The notes under the pieces were generated by a model, which was not told the DNA's origin, ran no database searches, and saw nothing but the letters and a program-made list of their open reading frames with translations. Below, one piece after another: positions 49,237 through 59,351 of a DNA stretch of 64,000 bases. Both the position numbers and the translations under genes were made by a program. Location: the NCBI GenBank assembly GCA_036346255.1, contig JAYEVH010000044.1, positions 62,001-126,000 of the forward strand, in the 5' to 3' direction. The DNA is from Ampelocalamus luodianensis. Lineage: Eukaryota > Streptophyta > Magnoliopsida > Poales > Poaceae. Position 1 is the stretch's first letter. Each line of letters opens with the position of its first letter.

Positions 49237-49971
49237 GGCCACCCCGAGCTTCTCCACCTCTTTTCCAACTTAGTGCACTCACTCCCTCATCTTCTACTCC
49301 ACTCAATCAAGCTCTAGAGCTCGAAGAGCGTGAGCCCTAAAGCGGCTGTGCACCACCGCCTTCGTCCCCAACGCCGTGAAGGGTTTGGTGTTGATCTCTT
49401 CATGTCATATCACGTGTTAGAGAACCCCAAAGCTATCCCCTCACTCCATTCCATCTTTGATTCACAGGATCTCCCGAATCGTTTCTTCCTCTTCAGCTTC
49501 GACCAGAACCACCACTTCAGTCGCCGCCAGAGCTACAAGGCATCTCTAACCAATTCCTCACGCCTGGAGCATCAATTGAGCACCAGGGAGCTTCCATGAC
49601 CACGAGATGAGGACTAGCATCGCTCGAGCTTCTTCTCCATGTACGATCAACCTCACAGGCTCGGCTCGCCGTTGACCAGTTGCCTCCGACCACCTCAGCT
49701 CCTCTCGTCACTTCCGGTATGACCCTAGTAGCCTCTAGATGCTATTGTGCTCATTAGTTTGGTAGGGGCATTGCTTGTTTGAGCTCTTGCTCTTTGCCGT
49801 AGCAGCTGCTCCGCTTGACGCCAGCATGGCGTCACGTCAGGCCACCTTCGGCTACGCCGTTGGTGCCGACGGGTGTGTATTAGTATGGAGATCCCATTTT
49901 TGGGCACTCTCCGATCTCTCTGAGCATCACACGACATGTGCAGGTGCGAGCGCCACCGCGCGGCACAACGG

Positions 49972-49993
49972 TGGTGAGCACTGTAGTTCATCA
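49972..49993 (+). other. Stem-loop in D2 leader
   Basis: TGGTGAGC pairs with GTTCATCA using two G-T pairs around loop ACTGTA. It is the counterpart of the two D1 hairpins at 45549 and 45724, which have different arm sequences. Confidence 0.6.
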
Positions 49994-50343
49994 TCAGTTG
50001 CCTAATCCTAGCCGTTAGCACCAATCCATAGATAAAGGATTAGTTAATGAGTCACTAAGGAGTGCGACCGAGCTAATAAATTAAAACAAATATTTTTCTT
50101 AAAGTGAGTCTATGATATGTGGGCCCCACGACACTTAAGTGTCCAGCTCACCGCACCATGGATTGCACACTATGCATGTAGACCGCTGGTCTATACACTC
50201 TGCACGTAGACCGTTTCACTGATAGTGGACCCCACATGTCAGTTTAAACGAAAATCAAAGGAAAATAGAAAATGCACTTTCAGTTATGAGGAGAATACGT
50301 CTTTCTTTACTGGAAGGCATAAACCTCATTAGAACAGACGCGA

Positions 50344-50376
50344 GAATACGTTTTCTCTGTTGGAAAACGTATGTTC
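50344..50376 (+). other. Stem-loop in D2 leader (GAATACGTTTTC/GAAAACGTAT)
   Basis: Left arm ATACGTTTTC and right arm GAAAACGTAT are exact complements separated by a short TCTGTTG-type loop. A weaker copy precedes it at 50292. Confidence 0.65.
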
Positions 50377-51519
50377 ATTTAATCTGGATTTATTAAACCA
50401 AATGGAAATGAAACCTTAATAACTTTTGCTACAAAACTCCAAATTAAATGAAAATTATCTCTAAATTCGTCTAAATCATAATCTACCAGAATATGTAAAA
50501 ATATTTAATTTTGGTTGCTGTTGAATTTATTGAATGTTATTTAATTCGTTTCTGGCTCTTTTTAGACGTCGATTATTCGGGTTACTATTACGATGATCAA
50601 TCTATCATACCTCTATAATAGCAAGAGCAAGGCAAGCACCTCCTTTGATCATGTTGATCCCAGTATTTTAATTATTGTACTTTGTTTTTTAAATCCTATT
50701 ATGCATGCGTGTATGTTGTGTATAAAAATGCTATTATTAGGAAAATGGTAGTTGTAATCCTACTTGTTGCATTTATCCTTTTGAAATGTTGATCCTCTAC
50801 TGTTGTAACCATTAGAATATGGGCTAGACATTATGTACTGGCAATTGGGAATTTTTTAGTGCGATTATCGCACAAATGCAACTAGAGAGATATATTTTTT
50901 GAAAAAATTGATAAAAGGACAATATGATAATTTGAGAATTTAGGATATTTTGAAGAATGTCCAGAGAGGGTATCTTTGTTATTTTATAAAAATAAAATGA
51001 AAACTTAGTCTTTAGACGCATGCGATTTATATTGTATTCTGAAAAAGTGAGGATTGTGACTCACTAGTAGATAGGGTGGAGTTCTGGCCCGTGGTTAGTT
51101 AAAGACCGAAGCCAGCAACTGCGGGACTAAGACCTAATCGTACAACCATATATGCTAGTATGGGATAGTCGTGGCTAACTAAGTCACCAAAAATCTAGCC
51201 TTGCATGAGAGGTAGGCAGTAGTTTACGAGCATAATCGGTTAGGCATGCCGACATAACGGCAAATGCCTCACTTAACAGAGGGTATCTAGGTAAGTGAGG
51301 GTTTCTCACTTGACAGAGGGTATCTGGTCAAGTAAAGGTCTCACTCGACGGAGAGTATCCGGGCGAGTGGGAACATTCGATGGGCTAACTTCAAGGGTAT
51401 GTCTAGGTGATGTAAAAGCTGCGTCGCGAACTATAGACTACTTACCTTCGGTAGTAAGCAGTGATATAGAGATATTCCAAGCAACTGGAATACTGTGTAC
51501 TATGGGTAAAGTTGTACAC

Positions 51520-51577
51520 CTCTATAGAGAGTTTAAAATCTATTTGAATAGCCGTGCTCGCGATCATGAGCGTGCTT
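51520..51577 (+). other. Palindrome cassette of LTR D2
   Basis: CTCTATAGAG (51520-51529), CTATTTGAATAG with a broken centre (51540-51551), and a third hairpin with arms GCTC/GAGC (51556-51571). Confidence 0.65.
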
Positions 51578-52204
51578 ATTGCGGCTAGTATGGCGGTAGC
51601 TTTGTTTTCTAAACTGTTTTGTCACAAAAGATTGGGGTAATGACATGGGGTTTTTATTTGTTGAGTTAACTGCCATCTCCATGGCTAGATTGCTATGCTT
51701 ATAGCAGGGCTACCATGTTTATGGCTGATTTGCTATGTGTATAGCAATACTGCCATTTCTATGGCTGAATATGAATTTGTCAGTGCCATGTCTATGACAG
51801 AACATGAATATCTTTTTGCTTGCAACCGAGTAGGGTTGTGAGTGTTGTTAGCATTTTTGATTCAGTTCTTCACTTACTGTCCTGTATCTACTTTTTTTAA
51901 ACTGCTCTTTTAAATTTTGTTCCAAATTGTTACTTATGATTATTCCAAACAATCATGGCTTTAAGCAAAATAACTTGTAGGACAGAGCCATCTCTTGATA
52001 GCCTTGCATTTACTAAAATCTTGCAATACACTATATGTTTTGCTGAGTACGCATTGTACTCAATCTTGCTATTGTTGTTTGTTTAGATTTTGTAGAGGAG
52101 CCGATGCCAGACAACGAATTCTTTGCTCCCGGCACTGGAGGGTTCGATGACGGGTCTACTTAGGCCTTGTTCCTTGTCAGTTGCCTGTGGGATCAGATGG
52201 GCAC

Positions 52205-52647
52205 TGATGCGACAATAGGTGTCCCGATCTTTTGGCGAGAACGATAACTCGATTTGGGTGGAGATGACTCTCACGACTCGGCTACCAATCGCACACGACC
52301 AATACGCCCGGCAATCGCTGAACTAACTCCGACTTCGTTATCGACCTTGCTAGAAGCACGATCGACCTGACCATGAAGGTCTATTCCTGCATGCAATCGA
52401 AGAACAAGTCAGAACAAGATAAATAGCAATCTGAAATTGCAAATAAGATTGAAACACTGATAAGGTAGGATTCTGAATAAGGATCTTGACTGAATGGTCT
52501 AGTCACACACGTAGAAGATACAAGTTGCAATGAAGGCGAACTAAACATAAATAAAATCCTAGAAAACTCGAGGGCAGCAGCCACTATGTATAGGAAGAAG
52601 AGGGAGGGGCAGTGGTACTGTTCATGTGGTACTGTTCACACATGAAC
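52205..52647 (-). mobile_element. G3 3' LTR, distal piece (minus strand)
   Basis: Read on the minus strand it tracks the last 440 bases of the G2 LTR: GTGTGACTAGACC, CAATTTCAGATTGCT, GACCTTCATGGTC, GTGAGAGT, then GTTATCGTTCTCGCC and a GCATCA end. It is split from the rest of its LTR (57275-57753) by solo LTR E. Confidence 0.8.
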
Positions 52648-54498
52648 TGTAGCATCCCCAAATTAATTAATGGGATTTAGTATGCATCTTATCAGCATGC
52701 TTGACATTTTGGGATCTTTTGCATAAATTATTGCAATTGGAAGATCTAAATCAAAGTTTAAACATACACATCACATTTAAACTCTAAAAGAAAACATGAA
52801 TAAAAGCTTATGATCATCCTCTGTAAATAATTTATTTAAATACTATAATAATTATCATGAATAAATATAATTTTTCCAAATTTTTTGAAACTAGATTCAA
52901 CCCCCAGGAAATTCAAAACACAAATCAATGACCTACCCTAAGTTTGAATTTATATATTACAAAATATATTATGAACAGTAGGGTTAAATAATTTTTATAA
53001 ATACTAGGTCATCCCAGGAACACCCCTCAATTATTTCAGAATTTTTAGAATTTTATTTCTATTTTTAAAGCCTCAGTCAAACTAGAATCAATAGATTTCA
53101 AAACCAGTCAAACCGGCACTGTTCCTCGGGTTCGGACCGTACTCCGACTCGAGTCCGACCCGGGCAAGTTGACTCGGCTTAATCAACTTAACGCACCAAC
53201 TAATATTGACCGTCCGATTAGGATGCAACGGTCCAGATCTTGATACTATTTGGCATGTCCGAACATCCCGTGGTATCTGAGCCGTCCGTTGTTAATCGAA
53301 CAGCCCGAGCCACACCGCACCTCCCCTCGCTCCTGTGCCACTGACACGCTTGGCCCATCGGTCAGTCCCGTCGTCTTCCTCGGGCAGGCGCGAGCAGAGC
53401 TCGAGCGCCACGCGCCCGAGCGCCTCTGAGCCGGCACCGTTGACGCCGTGACGCACTGCCCTCGCCGACCAGTCCCCGAGCATCCCTGCCTAACGCCGCC
53501 TCTTCCTCCGTCCTCTTCCCCGCTTTAACCCGCGTCCCTGCTCTCCCTTTCCTCCATTCCTCCTCTCGGTGGCCGAGGAGGAAGAGGCTCTTTCTTGCAT
53601 TCCCCTCGGGTAAACTCTGTGCTTCGTTGTCCCTCATCCCCCTCGTTCCATGCCTTTTCCATTTTAGCTCATGTGAGCTTTTGTTATTGCTTGTAGGATC
53701 CGGGGCGGATTCGTGCTCCCGGCGGCCTCAGAGCGCGCCCAGAGCTTCACCACCGCACCTTCATCGTGCCAAGTTCACCTCGGTGAGCTCCTTTCCATTT
53801 CCTTGCGTGTCACGTTGGGCCTTGGGGTATAAGACATATTTCCCCTCAACTTATTGCTTGCTTGCTTCTCAGGAACACCCGAATTTTGAAGTTCCTTTTT
53901 GTCGGCCGACAACTCTATTTTCGGTCCATTGTCAATTGGGTGAGTTGTTCCTCGATTACATGCTTGGTGACCATCTCCCGGCCTCACTCAAGCTATCTCA
54001 ATCAGTACCTTTCGGTTTCCTTGAGCAGGTAGTCCCCTCCTCGTGAGCTGCATCACCGCCACCGCCATTGTCGGGGACGACATCTCGCCGAGCGTTCCAC
54101 GACTTTTCTCTCCCTCTGGTAAGCTTCTCTGAGTCTCTTAGTAGCTAATGCTTGCACTACTAGGCTCAGTGCGTCGTTGGTATAGCACATGCACGAATTG
54201 CCGAAAACCCACCAGCGCCCATCTCCGGCGTGCCGCCGCTACGGGCCACCGTAGAGGTCGCCACCAGTGACTTTAGAAGCGCATCGCTATTGTGCTCCCA
54301 TCCGTGCCCTTGGATCACGCGGCCATGGACCACCGCGCCGGCGAGCCACCGGCAAAGCTCACGGCCTCGCACTCCTCTCTGTTGTCGGGAACATCCGACA
54401 AAGCCTCGATTAGTCTACGCTAACGGTTGCTTTAGAAGGTTAATGAGTCTCTGACATGTGGGCCATATGGCTAGCTTAGTGATTGTGTAAAATATTGA

Positions 54499-54528
54499 AA
54501 TACGTTTTCTCTCCTGGCAAAACGTATT
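54499..54528 (+). other. Stem-loop in LTR E leader
   Basis: AATACGTTTT (54499-54508) and AAAACGTATT (54519-54528) are exact complements with a 10-base loop. A second, imperfect copy follows from 54548, ending in GTATTC-ATGA-GAATAC. Confidence 0.7.
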
Positions 54529-56422
54529 CCTTTAACACTTAGACGGAGTATACGTGTTCTAGTTTAGGAAACGTATTCATGAGAATACGCCTTCAGTCCA
54601 TTTGAGGTCGGGACCGAGCCCTTGTTGACCGGGTCAAACCCTTGACCCCGGTCCCGCTTGTCAGTCTCTAAGGCTAGCTGCACTCAAGTATAAAAAGGAT
54701 TTAATTACTTTAGAAATCCAGAAAAAGAATTAGTTGTACACTGAAAATATGAATTAACTTATAAAATCCATATATAATTCAAATCAACTCCAAATTGAAT
54801 GAAACCAGTTTTGATATTTTTCATATTATGTGAATTTTATTTTAAAATAGGTTCCAAACATTTCTCTGTAGCAGAGAGCATAGTTTTGGAAAAATGATCC
54901 ATAACTCTATTATTTTTACAATAGAAAAATGTTGTTATCTTCAAAAATGCATAACTATTTCATTCTAGCTCCAAAATGAGTGAAACCAGTTGTGTTAATT
55001 TTCATTTTAAATGAACTTTATTGTAAAATTAGTTTCCAGCATGTCACTATCCCAGAAGGTATATTTTGTGGAAATATATCCCAAAATGAATTACTTTTAC
55101 ATTATAAACTGCTGTTAACTTTAGAAATTCATAACTAAATCATGAAAACTCCAATTGAGGCAAACTCAACTGTTTTGGACTTGTAATAATATTGCCTATT
55201 TATCCATGTAATCCATGTACTCATGACTGCTCTACAAAGTTTCATCTCATAATTAAATTACATGAATTAAGGCGTATTGAAATCTGAAATTCAAACCGCC
55301 ATAACTTTCACATACTAAATCCAAATGGAATGAATATTTCACCATAATTCATATGAAATCATGATATACCTACTGTATAAATCTCATACATTTTTTAGCA
55401 TATTGAATTTCTGGCTTTATTCGATATTTATTGCATTATCGTCTTTCATTAGGTTTTTCGACGATAACGATATATTCGTGAGATTAATGAGTATAACCTG
55501 AGATTGAACTAGTGGTACCAACAAAGGTGCGAGCACCCTCCTCTTGATCATATTGCTCCTAGTGGTTTTTAAATATTTTGTGTGAGTTTTCTTATCGCAA
55601 TTGCATGCTATTTTGATAGGTATGTTTATGGGTAGAAGTAGTTAAATTCCTAATTGCTGCATTAGCCCTCCTTTGAATGTTGATTACCCTTTTACCTTGA
55701 ACGACTAAGGATATATGTTATATGGGTTTGCTACTAGTTTGTAGAACGATGCTTAGCCATGCTAGTAGTTGTAGCCGAGAGCGGTTGATGGAGCTAGTCC
55801 ATCGGCCAGTGAATTGAATTGAATCCAAATGAAATTTAAGGATTTTATGGATTGGATTATGTTGGGTTTGAGGGTTGTATCCAGATCTTCGTATCTGGGG
55901 TTTGTGGACATGTTGAGCTTTTTATGTTCTTAACTTGGACGGGTGTAGGTTGGTGATGAATTACTATTGTTGTTGTCATTATGGAATTGTGTAGCCCCGT
56001 CTGAGTGTTTAAGGACCGGTCTGTGGTGTGATGAAACAAGTCTTACGTGCAACCACACGCCGGGAGAATGGCGAAAGCTTGGCTTAATAATTTGTTGTAT
56101 GTTAGCTATCAAAACACAATGGGATTGACAATTGTTATTGTTATGAATTTAATTGTTCTTTTGGTCAATCTCGTGGGGGCATGTTAAGGGTCGTCTTACT
56201 TGCCCTTAAGGGTCTCTTGTTTGATAGGGACTTACTTACGCAACGAGGTTCACCTGTGGTTCTAGGCGACCGACAGTCTGCACGGGATTCTGCTCCTCGG
56301 GTGGTTTGATAGTTAGGGCATGACATTGTAACGGCCTCGTTATGATATCTTAGTCACACTCCTTCGGAAGAGTGCATGGAGACAGTATAAGGTATTCATA
56401 TCGTGTGGGTAAAGCTGTACAA

Positions 56423-56473
56423 CTCTGCAGAGTAACTAAATCTATTCGAATAGTCTCGTCCTAGGTTATGGAC
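56423..56473 (+). other. Palindrome cassette of LTR E
   Basis: CTCTGCAGAG (56423-56432) and CTATTCGAATAG (56442-56453), both perfect, then a weaker GTCC..GGAC hairpin (56458-56473). Confidence 0.7.
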
Positions 56474-57269
56474 AACACTTGTGGGAAAGCAGGCACAGTT
56501 AGTCTTTTGGGAAATTTAAGTTTGGGATATGGTTGGAAATGTTATGTCATTATGTTGGTTTGTTCATATCGGAAATGATTTCATGAACGCGTAGTCCGCG
56601 CGTTAAATTTGTTGAGGAATGAATTGTGCCACGAATGGGATGTTCGTGTGTTGATTATACTTGGAGATTATACCATTGTTGATCATTACTTACTGTTATC
56701 AAATGTTTTCTAAATGTTTTACAAATGACAAGTTAGAATCTTTTATCCTTGTGCAAAACTTGCTTTATGCCGAAAACTGACTAGTGTAGTAGCCTTCCTT
56801 TGACACTCACATGCATCTTTATTTCTGTTGAAAGTCTCGCGAGTACAACTTTCTACTCTAACAGTGTCTATTTGTTCAGGTGAGAATGACGGGTGCAACG
56901 GCTTTAACTCCAGTTGGTTGCTTGTGGGATTGTGGGCATACCAACTCGGTTATTCCCTTTTTATTTTAAGTTTATCTTCCGCTGCAATTTAATTGTGTTG
57001 TTTAGATTTGGCCGATCGGCCCCTCTTATGCAACCTTGTACTATAAGGTGCTATTTAAATGATGTTGTAATTGATTCTTTTACTCTTGTACATTGTGTAT
57101 GGATGTGATTGCAATGTTGTGTACTAGGATATGTGCATGTTAGCCACTGATCCTTGGGAGCTAGCATGTGACACATATCCGGGTCACTCGGAATCGTGTT
57201 CGTCTCAAGTTAAGTGTTGCGTTTACGGCGTGATCACTTAGCTTGATTCGGATCCGATCTCGGGGGTTC

Positions 57270-58523
57270 TCACATGAACAGTATCGTGTGAACAGTAACA
57301 GGCCTAGGGTTTCTCCGATTTACAAGGCCCACGGCCCAAATAGGTGACGCATCACTTTCTTTTGATGATTGCAATGCGGACAGAAGGAATTTGGTGGTGT
57401 GGCCAGATTTATTTGAAATAGGACGAGATAAGCTTTCAATCAAGTACTCGTGGACGTCAAACGGAGTCTGTATGTGAAAGTTATGCTTATTTGAAGTTGA
57501 GGCTGTCTCCAGAAGCCGAACTAGATTCCAGAACATATCCAACTTGAACCCTTGCTTGGCCTGGACACAAAGTGATGTAGTGCTGCATAAATATACATTT
57601 TCATCATTAGGTAGCATCATATAGTTCATATAATATAAAGGCACTCCTAAAAATGAGCTCACCTGATAATTTAAGTGAAGTGTACAAGCTCTTGTATTTG
57701 GAACAACAAGCATAGCAAATTTGGTTATATCTATAGGGGTCATGTCCTCATCATCCTCCCCTTCTTGAAAACAAAGCCGTCCTCGGCTTTTGATAGACTG
57801 AAAATAGGGTAACAAAGAAGCCAAGGTGTATGCATGGTATATGTATATGTCATCCGTTTTAATAGTTATTCGTTGTTGCACAATTAATATTATAAAACAA
57901 CAGCGATCATAAAACCTCATTGTATTATTACCCCAAGAATAATCATATATGTTAATGAACAAAACAAAATTTCTCACATAGCGATTATTGCAACTAGTTT
58001 TGCAAATATAAGTGAAGTATTTATGCAATTCAACTCTTCGAAGTTGTAAACTTGCAGTGGTAGCACATATGGGCAAATCTACAACATTTGGAATCAAACA
58101 AAGTTCATCCATATTATCATATTTTAATCTAGCAATAGCAAATTCATCTAGTAAGGGTGAAAAGATGTGTAAATTCTTCCATACATCAACATCATGATGC
58201 AGATTGTCCATACTAGATGGTGCAATAAAAGATGAACATATGGGCATTGAATGATCAATAAATTTTAATTTTCTCTCATAATGAATAAGATTCAACACAT
58301 AAGAATTGTTGTTCAAATCAGCAAGCTTCAATTCATCCATGTAATAAGAAGTTATGCATATTCGATAAACAAGAAATTGATTGTCTACACCATAATCTCC
58401 AATCAAATTAAACTTATACCTAGGGGTGTAGGCACTAGACAAGCATTTTGAACATACGATTTCAGAAACTTTCTCCATAGCATGTGACAATTTCATAGGT
58501 GAATCCAACATAATGTAACACAA
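57270..58523 (-). CDS. G3 downstream frame, 417 codons, running through the polypurine tract into the LTR
   Basis: An uninterrupted minus-strand frame starts MCYIMLDSPMKLSHAMEKVS and covers about 250 codons of internal sequence. It crosses the polypurine tract as SRGRLCFQEGEDDEDMTPID, continues through the LTR (SNKHNFHIQTPFDVHEYLIE) and stops just inside solo LTR E. The upstream part is Cys/Tyr/Ile-rich with no domain I recognise; it occupies the place where G2 has its protease end and linker. The frame in the LTR is shared with G2, where a TAG interrupts it exactly at the tract. It may be the carboxy-terminal extension of a Gag-type polyprotein, or a fortuitously open stretch. No RT or integrase motif is present. 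Confidence 0.45.
   Translation of the reverse strand: MCYIMLDSPMKLSHAMEKVSEIVCSKCLSSAYTPRYKFNLIGDYGVDNQFLVYRICITSYYMDELKLADLNNNSYVLNLIHYERKLKFIDHSMPICSSFIAPSSMDNLHHDVDVWKNLHIFSPLLDEFAIARLKYDNMDELCLIPNVVDLPICATTASLQLRRVELHKYFTYICKTSCNNRYVRNFVLFINIYDYSWGNNTMRFYDRCCFIILIVQQRITIKTDDIYIYHAYTLASLLPYFQSIKSRGRLCFQEGEDDEDMTPIDITKFAMLVVPNTRACTLHLNYQVSSFLGVPLYYMNYMMLPNDENVYLCSTTSLCVQAKQGFKLDMFWNLVRLLETASTSNKHNFHIQTPFDVHEYLIESLSRPISNKSGHTTKFLLSALQSSKESDASPIWAVGLVNRRNPRPVTVHTILFM
57275..57753 (-). mobile_element. G3 3' LTR, proximal piece (minus strand)
   Basis: On the minus strand it starts TGATGAGGACATG at 57753, like the G2 LTR start, and includes the conserved TTTCACATACAG..GTCCACGAGTACTTGATTG block. 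Together with 52205-52647 it makes about 920 bp, close to the 948-952 bp of the G2 LTRs. Confidence 0.85.
57754..57766 (-). other. G3 polypurine tract
   Basis: On the minus strand AAGAAGGGGAGGA precedes the LTR start TGATGAGG, as in G2. Confidence 0.8.
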
Positions 58524-58966
58524 AGAATCAGCAGGAGAATTCTAGTCAAAACTTCTTTATATCCAACCAATTCCACATGATCATTATATGTGATTAACTC
58601 ATCACATGAATCACTCAAAACAGTAGGCAATTTAATTATTTTATCACATGGTGCACTCAAGTCGGCAGGTAAATCAACAATTTTATCACATGGTGCACTT
58701 AAATCAATGCAGTCTGTATTCTCTACTTGAAATATGTGCATATCAGAATTGTTTTCCACTAATTTTTGCTCTAAAATAGCATGAACAGTGGACAATTGTG
58801 GTTCTTCACAAGCATACTCACCTTAAGTGATGATAGCACCATGATCTTTACCTTTTTGGCTCTCCTCAGATGATGTAGGTGCATCAATATCCTCATCTTC
58901 CTTCTCAACCAATGGAGTTGATGGTTCAACCAGCTCATTCTCATCTTTGGCATGGTCCTCAACTTC
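58524..58966 (-). pseudogene. G3 acidic linker region between gag and downstream frame
   Basis: Minus-strand frames here are Glu/Asp-rich (EKEDEDIDAPTSSEES) and then carry an internal repeat of DLSAPCDKI at about 58640-58710 (DLSAPCDKIV, DLSAPCDKII, VLSDSCDELI). Frames are broken by stops near 58825 and 58540. It resembles the variable spacer after Gag in related elements. Confidence 0.55.
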
Positions 58967-59350
58967 CTACAAATTGTTAGTCACAGAAAAAGCCACAAAC
59001 ATAGGTTTGTTCTTATGTTCCCTATCATCAAGCATTATCAATTTCTCCTCAATCTGACGTTCAACCTTACAAGCAAGTATAAACAAATGAGGGAGAAAAT
59101 TATATTCTTTGTGAACAAGAATGTCCTGAATTTCTTTATTAAGCCCACTTAAGAATCTATTCTCTGTAACTTTAGCATGTCCCTCTAAGCCACAATGCAA
59201 CAAACGTGTTTTCAATTCATGATAGTATTCCCTTACAGTTCTACCATGTTGTTTTAAACGTTGGAATCTGGCTAGCAAATAATTAGCATGATATTTAGGA
59301 ACGAAGTCATCTCTCAAAAGTTTTTTAAAAGCATTCCAAGTTTGAGGCAC
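58967..59350 (-). pseudogene. G3 gag core fragment (Retrotrans_gag)
   Basis: The minus-strand frame MPQTWNAFKKLLRDDFVPKY, then LARFQRLKQHGRTVREYYHE and FLSGLNKEIQDILVHKEYN, is the same gag core as in G2 (RFVPSYY.., LNREIQDIL). Gag would package the RNA. The amino-terminal part is missing because LTR F3 inserted at 59352. Only 127 codons remain, without a zinc knuckle. Confidence 0.85.
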
Positions 59351-59351
59351 T

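Larger units (their letters stand above)
48478..52204 (+). mobile_element. LTR D2 (3' LTR of element D, interrupted by G3)
   Basis: It begins TGTAACATCCCAAAATCC after the polypurine tract. TATA box at 49229-49236. The 5' part follows D1, while from about 50010 on it reads more like LTR A, including the GAATACG hairpin (50344) and AATAGCAAGAGCAAGGCAAG. It stops at GATGGGCAC, about 300 bases before the expected end, where the minus-strand G3 LTR begins. Confidence 0.88.
52648..57274 (+). mobile_element. Solo LTR E (gypsy, 4.6 kb) with TGAAC target duplication
   Basis: It begins TGTAGCATCCCCAAATT and ends GGGGGTTCTCACA. Both flanks are TGAAC (52643-52647, 57275-57279), and G3 LTR sequence continues across the insertion. 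It belongs to the TGTCACATCC family of G1. The leader contains GAATACG-type hairpins (54499-54528 with perfect 10-bp arms, and 54548-54588) and the palindrome cassette at 56423. Confidence 0.93.
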
